Shown: piece after piece, positions 34,801 to 46,266 of the stretch
Position numbering within the stretch: position 1 is the stretch's first letter
Layout of the letters: each line of letters begins with the position of its first letter
NCBI RefSeq assembly: GCF_949628265.1
Contig: NC_088789.1
Coordinates: 22,747,883 to 22,811,882, forward strand
From: Cloeon dipterum
Taxonomy: Eukaryota > Arthropoda > Insecta > Ephemeroptera > Baetidae
Direction of reading: 5' to 3'
Length of the DNA stretch: 64,000 nucleotides
The notes under the pieces: generated by a model
What the model was told of the DNA's origin: nothing
What the model saw: only the letters and a program-made list of their open reading frames with translations
The model's database searches: none
Translations under genes and position numbers: made by a program

Positions 34801-35243
34801 GTCTCTGGCCTCAAAAATTAAACTCATAGAACCAGCTCAGAAGAGTATATTAATTTAGTAAAAACCCATCAATGCAACTTATATAATTTAAAAATTTCGC
34901 AATCGCAGCTTGCACAAAGAATAGAGTCTGCATCAATGCAAACGAGATAAATGACGGACTTTGACAGGCGCGAGGGGGGCGCAACACACATGCATAATTA
35001 GCGCGGATCGAACGACAAACTGGCGTACAAAGAGCCTCACAATGCGTCTAACACCCGTGCGCAGTGCGATACATATTGGTGAATGTGCATGACACATCTA
35101 GAGCGAATTATCAGCGGCTGGATGAATTACGATAGGGTCCTTCTGCTGTTAACAAGAGAAGAGGGGTCTCGCGGGTCGCCGACGTAATTGACTTTGCATC
35201 TAGTCCGCCCGCGGCCAGCCTCCTAGCCGCTCCTTCGGCCGCG

Positions 35244-35255
35244 ATGCACACCTAG
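35244..35255 (+). other. Three-codon upstream ORF before Oatp copy 1
   Basis: ATG CAC ACC TAG lies 11 bp ahead of the chosen Oatp start at 35267, in another frame. If it is inside the mRNA it could lower translation of the main frame. The transcription start is unknown. Confidence 0.4.
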
Positions 35256-35266
35256 ATACCTCTCCC

Positions 35267-38200
35267 ATGGCTGCCCCAGATTCCCAAAGGGGCCACGCGG
35301 ACCCCGTCCCAGAGCAGGACGAGCCAGCCACCGTCCAAGACTTCCTGCTTGACCCTGAAAGCCCTGAAGCAGGTATGAAAAGCTGAGTTCGCCAATATTT
35401 CAATGCGCGGTTTTGTGTTTTTCACATTTTTTCCTAATTTTACATACAGATTGAAAGATTATATCTTGCCCCAAACAGAACCAAGGCAGTTACAATGAAA
35501 AATTCTAAATTTTTATAAATATATTTTGAAATTAGTCGCAATGGATTTGATTTTTTCTAATTAATTCTTGACAATGAGAAATCCAACATTTTTTTAATAT
35601 TTTGTATCTGTTGTGTCTCGAAAATTTACGAAAAATAATCCGCAAAAACCAGTTGGTTTTACCTAAAAATGGGAAAAATTATAGCCTTTGTTCATTTTTA
35701 CGAGAAGTTTTGCAAAATCTTTAAAAGAAATGCCACAAAAATGCATAAGTTAGTCAAATTTTGCGCTCCAAAAATCATAAACATCGCCGTTTTTGTCTGT
35801 TAAAACGATAATTTCAACTAGAAAAACTAAATATTTTGATTCTCCGCAAAAATCATTTTCGCTTTTGAAAAATGAACCACCTGTTGCAAAATGAACCAAG
35901 ATTAGAATTTTAAAAAGAACTGCAATTTTTTTAGAGTGACGATGAAGAGTTGTTTGAATTAATTATCTGACACATTCAGAATAAAATCCTCTTTGCCGAA
36001 AGTATTTCGGATCGAGCAGCAAGCAGCACTATTTCGCTTGTCGTTTATCCCGGATGATTTGCAGCCTCGGCGGTGAACAACGACGAGGCGCTGGAAAAAG
36101 AGACGCGATGCGGCTACGGATTCGTGCGCTTCCCCTGGCTGCAGAGATTTGCCAGCAAAAAGGCGTACGTCGTGATTTACGGCATGATCGGCTGCTTTCA
36201 GTTCGCCCTGGCCTCCTATTTTGTCGGCACCATCAGTACAATGGAGAAACGCTTCCAGATCCCCAGCACCTTCTCAGGTAACCCTTTCTCCGCCTCAAAC
36301 TGAAGAGGAATTTCTTACAATTAGGATGCTGTATTTTTAAGAGTAAGGAAATTTATTCATTGGATTAAAACTGAACGGTTTAATAAATATGCCCGTTTGA
36401 AATAATGCTTTAAAAAGCGAATTTAAAAGCCAATGTGTTTGTTTAATTACTAAATTTGTTGACTCTATTTGACAGGCAAGACAAATTAATTGATGTGCAA
36501 TGTCTTACTTTCCGCAGATTTTCCTATTTTTTGGGTGGAAATTTTTTTAATAGCTTTCTTTCAATAATTGTTACAAATGCTAATAATTGTCTAAGTTGAT
36601 TAGCACCTATCTTAATTTATTTTTTTAAATTTAAATGAATTCTATATTTATTTATTCCATTTTCAAATATTTTAATTTTTGTTAAAATACCATAAATTAC
36701 CAGAAAATTTTTATCTGCATAGTAAAGATAGGAAGTTTGATCAGCTTTCAGATTATATGGACTTTTTGCACTATTGATTTTATAAAAGTTATTGAGCCCA
36801 AGACAAAGCTGTATTAAGTAAAACAATGATTAATTCTCTTCCATTTCGACTAAAAATGGCTCAAAGATCGGTTTTCTCATTAAGTATGTTGAACAAACAA
36901 AACATCAAAAATAATTAACTAAACCTGTATTTCTAAATTTATTTTGAAATTGATTTTCACATTTTTAAACCTCCGTAAATTCATAAAAATACATCACATT
37001 GAAAAATGTCAAGTTGGTTCACTTCAGATCAAATGTAACATGCAATTAATTTGTTGTTTCTCTTTTAATCAAGGGGTGATCAACTCGGCCTGGGACTTTG
37101 GGGCCATGTTCACCAACCTGTCGGCTGCCTACCTGGGCAGGTCGAGTCACAAACCTCGCTGGGTCGCGTGGGGCACCGTGCTTGTCGGAGTTTCGTGTTA
37201 CATGCGTCTCATTCCCCACTGGCTGTACGGGCCCGGCGAAAACGCTCTCATGCTCACCAAGGAGTTTGGCACGGAGTTCAAGCCGCTAAACGAGTCGGAT
37301 AAAACAGGTGCCAAAATTTGAGTCCGAGCTTTCAATTTAATTGAGGAATTATCAAAAGTCTTTTTAAATGAATTTGCCATTTAGGCATATTTTAATTACG
37401 ACTATTTGGTAGCTTTAATTAGCACTGTTTTTCAAAAATAAAAAAGTGTTTGAGGATGCAAGCCTAAAAATATATTTTTCAAGAAGGAAAATCTCATCTG
37501 TTGTGTCGGCTATGATAGGCTGAACCGATTTTGGCTTATAGTAAATTAAATTAATACTCTTTTTAAGTATTTATTGGCAGTAAATTAAGGATTAAATCTA
37601 AGAGGATACATAGCGGAAATATAATTCTAAATACTGTAGTCTCATCTTTGGAAGCTTCGAACAATAAGGATTTCCTCAAATGGCAACTTCTGAGTAACAA
37701 AAACTAAATAAAATAATATTTAAATCCTCAAATCATTTCCTTCGGAATAAGGAATAACCCTTTTTTTAATACTTTGTCTCTTTTTTCTAAAATTTTTTGC
37801 ATTTTATTAAATTAAAATCCCTCATCAGGTCCAAAGCTGACCCTTTGTGGCAACAATCACCTTGAGTTTGAGGACTGCGATAACGCCAGCTCGGGCAACA
37901 TTTCCGCGTTCATATTCCTGGCCGCTCATATCGTCCTGGGGATCGGCTCCTCTGTCTACTACACGCTCGGAATTTCCTATCTGGACGACAACGCCAAGAA
38001 AAACAAGGCCCCCGTCCTCTTAGGCGAGTTGTGATGTGAACATTCCCTGAGTTCGGTGTGCGAATAATTTGATTTCAGCCATCACCATGTGTTTGAGGAT
38101 GGTCGGCCCCACCATGGGCTACATGCTGGCCTCGTACGCCCTCGAAATGTACGTGGACCCCCTCCTGACCCCCGTCATCACGCCTAAAGATCCCCGCTGG

Positions 38201-41142
38201 GTCGGTGCTTGGTGGTTTGGTATTGTAAATTTTCTTTTTTTGCAGGCCCAAAAGTAAGAATTATATCAAAAGAAGTTTCAATTTACTCGCAATTTAATTA
38301 GATACTGCAAAAAAATTTAATAGCGAGTGAATTCATATTTATTTTGATATATTTTACTTTAGAATGACAGGGAAGTGATAATTTCCTCAAATTATCGTGT
38401 AAATATTTATGTTGAAGGTTGGTTCCCGTTCGGCACGATAACGCTGGTCCTGGCTCTGTTTGTGGCCATGTTTCCACGGAGTCTGCCCCGGGCGGCCCAG
38501 CGCAGTGCGGCTGCCGCCTCGGCCGCAGGACGTACTTACAACCCTCAGGGAAAAACTAAAAAGTCAATAGCAGGTAAATGAACATAAATTATTAAAAATA
38601 ATCAAATGATTATGAAAAACAGCCTCCAGCATTATAAAAAAGCTTTAATATTTATTTAAAATGTCTCTTGAGTGGATTGATACAGGGCATAAATTGAAAA
38701 TTATTACAATTTTAAAAAGTTAACAAAGCTCAAAAGAGGTCCTTTGAATAGATAAAATTCAAAATTTGTAAATTTTCTCCATAATTTACAGCGTTTGACC
38801 ATATTTTTCTCGGCAGATTACAACTTCTCCCGTCGAGATCTATTAAATGGCGTATGATACTTTTTTGGGGAAACTCTTTGATGTGAAATAAAATCAGATC
38901 TCAAGTAGAGAAACAGTTAGTTTGAAAAAAAGCTAACTTTTTTGTTACCTTTCTCAAAATTTTACGACGCTCGTAGGTACATTTTGGCATTACTGAATCC
39001 TAAGAGATAATTTCATACATTTCGGCAACAAGGATTTTCAAGGGTTTTGCTTTTGCAATTTCAATCATCTTTAATATTTGAGGTCGATTCTGGAAAAAAA
39101 TTATTTCTGTCAAATTCTATTTTTAAATTAAATAATTATGCTCAAACATCCTATATTTCCCAAATTAATATAATTTCATTTTAGATTTCAAGGCGACAAT
39201 ATCCCGCCTGTTGAAGAACCGCGTGCTGGTGTGCAACAACCTGAGCACGATTTGCTTCGTCTTCGGGCTGATTGGCCAGTGGACATTCATGCCGAAATAC
39301 ATGGAGACGCAGTTCCACCAATCCGCCTCGACGGCCAGTCTAATTAGCGGTGATTATTTCACATTTCTCCCTTGCTCTTGAGCAGAGTTTACAATTAAGA
39401 GGCTTTGCACTTTTTAATTACCATGAGTCTGAGCTCTCATTAGCAGAGTTTTCGATGACTCTCGATCGGCTGGAATTTAAATATTCAATTTCAGGCTCGG
39501 TCGGCTTGCTCTGCACGGCGGCGGGACTCATGGTGTCGGCACTGCTCATTTCCAAATTTAAACCCAACGCCCGCGTGCTTGCCGGCTGGAACGTGATCGC
39601 CGAGTCACTTGACTGCTGCGGATTCCTCCTCCTCACTTTCATCGGCTGTGAGACGTTCAACTTGCAGGGCACTCCCCAGTCCGATGGAACGTAAGCACAC
39701 GCTCCTTTGATTTTTTTTCAATTTCTTCTTAATAAAAAAATAACCTTGCTACAATGAGAATTCAAGTTTTGCCAATTTTCTACAAAATTTAAACCAGGGT
39801 CCATTTTTGCTTTAAATTAAATTCTTAGGAATTGGGGTTTAAGCATTTGCAACAAGAAATTTCTGATGATTTGCTGTATCAATACTATTAAAAAAAATGT
39901 TTGGTTCCATATTGTATGATAATTTAAAACTGGATTTTTGTTAATAGCGATTAAATACAAAATTATTTTATTATCTAAAAATATTAACAGTTTATAATAT
40001 GTTTGTTAATCTAAAGACTTGGACTGGAGGTAGACTGCAACTCAAATTGCTCCTGCCCTGACTCGCTGCGGTATTCGCCGGTGTGCCACACACCTTCGAG
40101 AACTACCTTTTTCTCGCCCTGCCACGCCGGTTGTACAGATGCTGAGTGGGGGGAGGGTAACTCATCTTTAAAGGTTTGTTGAGTATTTTTTTTAATTAAA
40201 TTTACATTTCGTGTCAAAAGTAAGCTGATTTTTATAGCATCCAGTAACAGGGATTTTTCAAATTTACAATAAGATAATGGAGTACGTGCGTAATGTTTAT
40301 TAGAAAAATTTATCGCTATAATGGTAATAGAATACTTTGAGAAGTGTTAAATTTTTGTTAAGATTATACAATAATTTAAAAAAAGCAGTTAATTTAAAAT
40401 TGATATAATAAATATTTATTAATCATTCACTAATTCATCACTTATTTTTAGATCTTCTCTAACTGCTCATGCGTCCCGGACGGTGGTCCGATTCTGGACG
40501 GTCCATGTGCAGTGGACTGCAGCCAGGCATTCATGCTTTTCGTCATAATCCAGTGCGTGCAGCGCTTCCTGGGCGCCACCGGAAAGGCTGGCAACACCCT
40601 GATCCACTTCAGGTGTGTCGACCCTGAAGACAAGCCGGTAGCGATCGGTCTGTCCGAGTTCCTCCTCTGCATCTGCTCGTTCATCCCCGGACCCATCCTC
40701 TTTGGCTATCTAATCGGTAAAATATAATTATTTTCTAATTCAATTCTTCCAAATTTAATTTAATTTTAGACTTGTCCTGTCTGGTTTGGGGCCAGACGTG
40801 TGGAAAGCCTGGAAATTGCTGGCTGTACGACGTGCAAAAATTGCGATACCTCGTCAATCTGCCCATCGTGGGTGAGTGCGAAAAATTAAAATATAAATAA
40901 TATTTCGTTTTAATTGAAATAAAGGTTGTTTATTTTTTGGCACGCTCTGGGACGTCGGAGTGTGGCATTACGTCAAAGGGGTCCAGTTGTACGATGAGGC
41001 TGACGAGAAGGCAAGCAAAAAAAGGTCCAAAGGTGACGTGCCCGAGGACAGGAAAGTTTCGTATAACACGATGGCTCTCATGACCGGCAGTGATCCCAAT
41101 ATTTCAGCGAATGAGTTTAGAAGAAAAAGCTACAGCTCGTGA
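35267..41142 (+). CDS. Organic anion transporting polypeptide (Oatp/SLCO), copy 1
   Basis: Twelve exons: 35267-35372, 36065-36277, 37074-37307, 37829-38023, 38079-38219, 38418-38573, 39185-39349, 39495-39690, 40017-40173, 40452-40716, 40770-40871, 40925-41142. They give 715 residues. The family transports amphipathic organic anions (hormone conjugates, eicosanoids, drugs; ecdysteroids for one insect member) across the plasma membrane with 12 membrane segments. Evidence is the family signature DPRW(V)GAWWFG at about residues 287-297. A Kazal-like loop rich in Cys (CNSNCSC, YSPVC, FFSPCHAGC) lies at about 475-510. Also present are NNLSTICFVFGLIGQWTFMP and FIPGPILFGYLI. The start follows an upstream region without a longer frame (MAAPDSQRGHADPVPEQDEP). 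Intron 4 has a GC donor (TTAG|GCGAGT). It is more diverged than copies 2 and 3. Substrate cannot be told from sequence. Confidence 0.93.
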
Positions 41143-41164
41143 TACACCACGTCCATTAAATTAT

Positions 41165-41170
41165 AATAAA
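41165..41170 (+). terminator. Poly(A) signal of Oatp copy 1
   Basis: AATAAA lies 23 bp after the stop codon; a second AATAAA follows at about 41177. Confidence 0.6.
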
Positions 41171-41464
41171 ACAAAAATAAATTTATTTTCTTACTGGAGA
41201 ACAGGTTTTGTTTTATTGGTGTTCCCATGCGGCTATTATTTACAAATTAAAATAAGACCTCCGTGAGTCTTCAAAAATGACAGGAAGTTTGTAAGTAAAT
41301 CTTCACAATTGCAATTGTGCCATTGTAATTGCAGGACCATAATTTTCTCACTCTCATCGCAATCATGTTCAAATGTGCTGCGCGTTTGTTCAGCCTCAGC
41401 GATTCAAGGTTGCTAAAAAACATGCAGCAGGTCGTGGTGGGGAGCTCGCGAAGCGCGGTGATTT

Positions 41465-41703
41465 TTATTTGCTCGGTGGTACCGCGGTGCTCGTGATTAT
41501 TTCCATCGGTCTTTTCACGAATGCAGACCAAGCGGTAAAAAAGTCGGTATTCCCGAGGGATTCTAAATTAATCGAAGTATTAGTGAGCAGACGTGGACAG
41601 GCGGCGCCTGAACACACACTTCGGATCAGACACATATCTTTGCGAGAGGCTAGATAACAAGCAAGAGAGTAGTGCCTTTTTTGCGCAACTCTTTCGAAGA
41701 TAA
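41465..41703 (+). promoter_or_regulatory. 5' region of Oatp copy 2, duplicated before copy 3
   Basis: This stretch before the copy 2 start matches 46045-46266 before copy 3 (shared GGTGGTACCG, TTAGTGAGCAGACG, GGCGGCGCCTGAACACACA and TTGCGAGAGGC). It should contain the promoter and 5' UTR. No TATA box is obvious. Confidence 0.5.
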
Positions 41704-44700
41704 ATGGATACAGAAACTGAAACTGACGAATCTCCAACGAATGCCATCACCAGACGAGGTGATGCTGAGGCTGAATCTCTGTCAGGAAAAGATGCAGGTG
41801 AGAGAGATATGCAATAATTAAAATTTTGTCCTAGAAATAATTCATTTTGCCTCTGGGTGTGAACGCAAAAGTTTAAAGGCGCGTCTCGGCTGACACGGGC
41901 ACCATGGGCCAAAAATAGCATCTCAGCAGTTGGGGGCGTCTGATCAGGCGATCTGCACGTGTATACACAATAGCTCAAATAAATTTATTAGACAATCATC
42001 GCAAGACTATTTTTAACCAGCAGTATTTTCAATTATAAAATATAAAAAAACGTAATAGGTCTACTCTAAGATGGACTAAGGATGATTTTTTTAATTCGGT
42101 AGTAAAAAATTATTAAATACCGTAATTTTGTACTGTACAGCAGCTTTTTTCGCCTTTCAGCCTACAAATCAGTAATACGTTTCCTTAATAAAAATTAATA
42201 AATCTAATTATTACCTGCAGAGAATTCTGGAAATTAAAAATTAATTCATATTTGTGTGAATTTTCTCCAGATTGACCATCTATACAGGTCATTTTCTCAT
42301 AGCTTGAACAAAAAGATTCACGCCTTTGGTTCGATTTAATTGGAAAATGACTTGTGTATGGACATCCAATAGAAATAATCAAGTTTTATCTTTTTCTCCA
42401 GATTACCAAGAAGAGACGAGATGTGGTCTCGGGCCGTGCAATTTCGACTGGTTGCAGCGATTCGCCAGTAAGAAGGCGTACGTGGTGATGTACGGCCTCG
42501 TAGGGATGTCTCATCTGGCCATTACCTCGTATTTCCGAGGAACAATCAGCACTCTGGAGAAGGAGTTCCAGATCCCCAGCTCCTTTATAGGTGCTTATTA
42601 TGCAACGCGCAAAACTGTAGTGTTCGACTGGTTGCATATATTTCTCATTTCTCAAATATCGCTTTTTTTAAGGGTTTGCACATTATACCACTATAGTTTT
42701 TTCGGGGAAATTTTATTTTTCCAGACGGTGGATATCTTTAGAAATTTTTGCTAAGCTATAGTCAAACCCTGATTATTCTTCAAGGTCTGATTGGCTCTGC
42801 CGGCGACATCGGTTTGATTTTAACCACCCTAAGCGTGACCTACCTTGGAAAAAGAAGCCACAAGACCCGTTGGGTCGCGTACGGAACCTACTTAGTTGTG
42901 CTGTCTTGTTTTATCCGTCTCATCCCGTATTGGTTGTACGGCGGGGGACAGTCAACGATAGATTACTCCAAATCAGAGTTAACAACTCAAAAAAATAATA
43001 TCACGCGTAAGTAGACCTCTCAGCAAAGTTTTTACTGTATTGATTTGGGTTATAAAAATTTGCAGATCTTTGTGGAAAGAGCTTTAAGGAGCCTGAAAAC
43101 TGCGAAGATGCCAGCTCTGGGAGCGTGTCCGCCTACATCTTTCTGATTGCTAATTTCGTCCAAGGATTTGGTTGCTCCATTTATTACACACTAGGAATGG
43201 CATATCTGGACGACAACGCTAAAAAGAGCAAAGGAGCCGTGATGATTGGTACTTTATTTAAGACTCATGACTTGAGATGGGAATTTGGATATTCGAATAA
43301 ATTTACACTTCAAGTCCTTAGTTTGGTGCTCACTATGTTTGGATCCACAATCGGATTTCTTCTGGCCTCATTTTCATTGAAGTTCTACATCGATCCGGGA
43401 GTCACGCCAGACTTTGGAACCACCGACCCACGATGGATTGGCGCCTGGTGGCTTGGTAAAAGGTTTTTTTTAAATATCTTGTAAAACTAATTTAGTTTAA
43501 TAGGTTGGGGACCGTTGGGCGTGATGACTTTGGTTTTTGCAATCATGATGAGCATGTTTCCTCGAACCCTTCCACGCGCCTTGCAGCGCAAAATGAAGGC
43601 AGCCGTTGCAGCTGGTCGCTCGTACGTTCCAGAGGAAATTCCAAAACCATCGTTAGAAGGTATTATTAAATCATCCGCATTTAATTTTTAAAAATTGCAA
43701 CTTTATTTGCAGATTTTTGGAAGACCATGAAGCGATTGTTTAAAAACAAGATTCTGATGTGCAATAACTTAAGCACGACTTTTATCATATTTGGCTACGA
43801 TGGACAAATGCTTTTCTTACCAAAATACATGGAAACTCAATTCAATATTTCTGCCACCGCTTCAAACCTCGCAACAGGTGCGTATCTTTAATTTAACACG
43901 TTTAATAAAAAATTGACGATATCGGTATAGGCTCGATCGGTCTCCTTTGCACCGCTGCGGGCCTTTTAGTCTCTGCCTTCTTTATTTTCAAGTTCAAGCC
44001 TCGTGCCAGGTACCTGGCGGCGTGGAATGTTTTTACTGAAATGATGGATGTGGTCGGGTTTCTCTCCATATTGATGATTTCGTGCGAAAGTTTGAATTTC
44101 CAGTGGTCTACCTTGCCTGATGGAGGGTATTTTATTTAAAATTGATAAATATTTATTAAAACTAATTTAAATCTCTAGTAAGACCATCGACATGCCTTGC
44201 AATTCAAATTGTGCTTGTGACAGTTCGATTAAGTACTCTCCCGTCTGCCACGTTTCCTCCAGAGAAACGTTCTTTTCGCCCTGCCACGCGGGTTGCCAGG
44301 ATTCTTTCTTCAGCCAAAACGGAACCAAGGTACCGTACTCAAAATTTAAAACTGGGAACTGTCCCACCGCCAGTGCTCGTCAATTCTGGAATTCTCAATA
44401 AAAGTTTAATTTATGAGAGGATAAACAATTTTTTTATTGTTTTTCGTTAAGAATGCGGCCTTTTGTGAACTCACCAGTGACTTTGTGGGCATTTCAGGTC
44501 TTTTCGGACTGCAGCTGCACGGCTGACAACGGGCCAGTCTTGGACGGACCGTGTCCCCTGGACTGCCGGTCGGCATTTATAATCTTCATCGTTGTCCAAT
44601 GCGTGCAGCGTTTTTTGGGAGCCACCGGAAGGGCGGGAAATTGTCTTATTCAGTTCCGATGCGTCGACGTAGCAGACAAAGCTGTGGCATTTGCGCTTCT

Positions 44701-45139
44701 CGAGGTTTTGCTCTGCATTTTCGTCTTCATCCCAGGCCCCATCTTATACGGTCACCTCATTGGTATTGAGAAACAGATTTAATAAATACAGTTAATTCAA
44801 AAATTATATTTTGAAGACATGACGTGCACTCTCTGGGGAATGACGTGCGGCAAAACAGGAAATTGCTGGATCTATGATGCGGACAAACTCCGATACTACG
44901 TGTACATGCCGATCTTTGGTTTGATTTGAAATTTTAATTTGGGATAAGAGTTTGAAATGCTGTGCTCAGGTTGTCTGTTTATCGGCACGTTGTGGGACAT
45001 TGGAGTCTGGTACTATGTGAAAGATTTGCAAATGTATGATGATGACGAACCTACCAAAGACTTTGAGCTGAAAGATTCGAAAGCAAGGGATAAAAAGAGT
45101 CGCTTCAAGGCGTTAGCAATTGCATTTGGAGGCAACTAA
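41704..45139 (+). CDS. Organic anion transporting polypeptide (Oatp/SLCO), copy 2
   Basis: Twelve exons: 41704-41797, 42402-42590, 42785-43006, 43066-43248, 43315-43455, 43504-43659, 43713-43877, 43931-44126, 44179-44329, 44498-44762, 44817-44918, 44970-45139. They give 677 residues starting MDTETETDESPTNAITRRGD. All introns are GT-AG; several are tiny (48 to 66 bp). The signature TDPRWIGAWWLGWGPLG is at about residues 264-280. The Kazal-like Cys-rich loop (CNSNCACDSS, YSPVCH, FFSPCHAGCQ) is at about 455-490, with the later Cys-rich part DCSCTADNG and CPLDCRS. The exon structure and phases are the same as copy 1. The nearest relative is copy 3, to which most exons are nearly identical. A probable intron follows the stop within the 3' UTR. 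Function is inferred as sodium-independent organic anion uptake, substrate unknown. Confidence 0.94.
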
Positions 45140-45160
45140 ATGTTCGTTTCACAATTTCAG

Positions 45161-45247
45161 GTGAGAAATTAATCATTAATCTTAATTCGAGTATTCTAAT
45201 GATTCTGCACAATTTTAATAAAAAAAAAAATTATTTTCTTGTTGCAG
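45161..45247 (+). other. 3' UTR intron of Oatp copy 2
   Basis: TTTCAG|GTGAGA lies 21 bp after the stop and TTGCAG ends at 45247. Copy 3 has the same donor and acceptor. A stop only 21 bp before the junction should not trigger nonsense-mediated decay. AATAAA at 45337-45342 would end the transcript. Confidence 0.55.
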
Positions 45248-45926
45248 ATTTTTGAGTACGCATTTGTGACACAGAAGATGGGAAACGCAACTCATTTCAA
45301 AATTAAGATTTTCAAAATAATGAGTAAAACTATTTAAATAAACAAACAGAAAGAATTTATTTACACCAAGTTAAAACAAGCGATGTTGGCAAGTGTGGGG
45401 CAAAGTTATATCCTGCTGGCCCATAACAATAAACAAAGCTGAACTTAAAAATATCTAGTTTTTGTTTAATATACCCTCAGTGTATTTTCGCAGAAGAGAT
45501 TTCCTTATTATCTGCGTTTTTCTTTTATTATTAAATAATAGGTTTTAACTCAATATTCTGACCTTCGAAGGTCATTCAATATTTTCGCAAAAAATCATTA
45601 CATTTAAGTTAAATAGCAGAAATAGCCAATCTTGAATATACAAATTGTTTATCTCGAAAGAAAGATAGATAGAGACCAAGTATTTACTGCCCGTAGTTAA
45701 AAGTACATAATATCATTGTGTGGCAAACAAATAAGCAAAAGTGTTCTCAGCGCATTGGTTATTTATATAATAAAAAAAGACGCAGAAGAATGTTTAACAA
45801 AGATCATCTTTCATTGTCAAGCAGAACGTAATGAGGTCAGAATCGCACTGTCTCAATAATTTTCTGTTGGGAAATGTTTTGCAAAATTATTACAAATTGC
45901 ATTTCAAATTCTTATTGACAAAATAA

Positions 45927-46044
45927 GCTTTGGGACGTCGGAATGTGGCATTACGTAAATGGGGTCCAGTTGTACGTACGACGAGGATGACAAGAGAGCG
46001 AGCAAAAAACGGTCCATAGGTGATGTGCCTGAGCCTGAGGACAG
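45927..46044 (+). pseudogene. Fragment of the last exon of Oatp copy 1
   Basis: GGGACGTCGGAATGTGGCAT, then GGGGTCCAGTTGTACG and GAGCAAAAAACGGTCCA, match the end of exon 12 of copy 1 (about 40943-41052). A GTAC insertion shifts the frame and the segment stops abruptly at GAGGACAG, where it joins sequence equivalent to 41465. About 410 bp that separate these parts before copy 2 are missing. It is a non-functional relic that dates and delimits the duplication. Confidence 0.9.
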
Positions 46045-46266
46045 TTTTCTCAGTGGTACCGTGGTGTCCGTGATTATTTTTCCGCCGGTCTTTTCACGCA
46101 GACCAAACCGGTAAATACCAAGGAGGTCTAAATTAATCGAGACATTAGTGAGCAGACGACGTGCAGACGTGGACAGGCGGCGCCTGAACACACATAGGAG
46201 CAGACACATAATATCTTGCGAGAGGCGAGATAACAAGCGAGAGTTTTTCGCATCTTTCGAAGAAAA

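Larger units (their letters stand above)
20121..35266. other. Gene-poor spacer between the repeat-protein gene and the Oatp cluster
   Basis: I see no supportable coding gene in this 15 kb. AT-rich DNA alternates with GC-richer islands at about 21020-21470, 22250-22830, 23630-24080, 24780-25660, 27030-28000, 29140-29600, 31330-32050 and 34930-35266. Named pieces are the CTCF-like pair (22974-23230), a dispersed repeat (26778-26888) and short tandem repeats. The open frames present are short or lack protein-like composition. Confidence 0.45.

Noticed and set aside
41373-41657. 94-codon + strand frame before Oatp copy 2 with a hydrophobic stretch
   Set aside because: In the duplicated region before copy 3 the frame is truncated and shifted, and no family is recognisable. 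It is better explained as Oatp 5' sequence.
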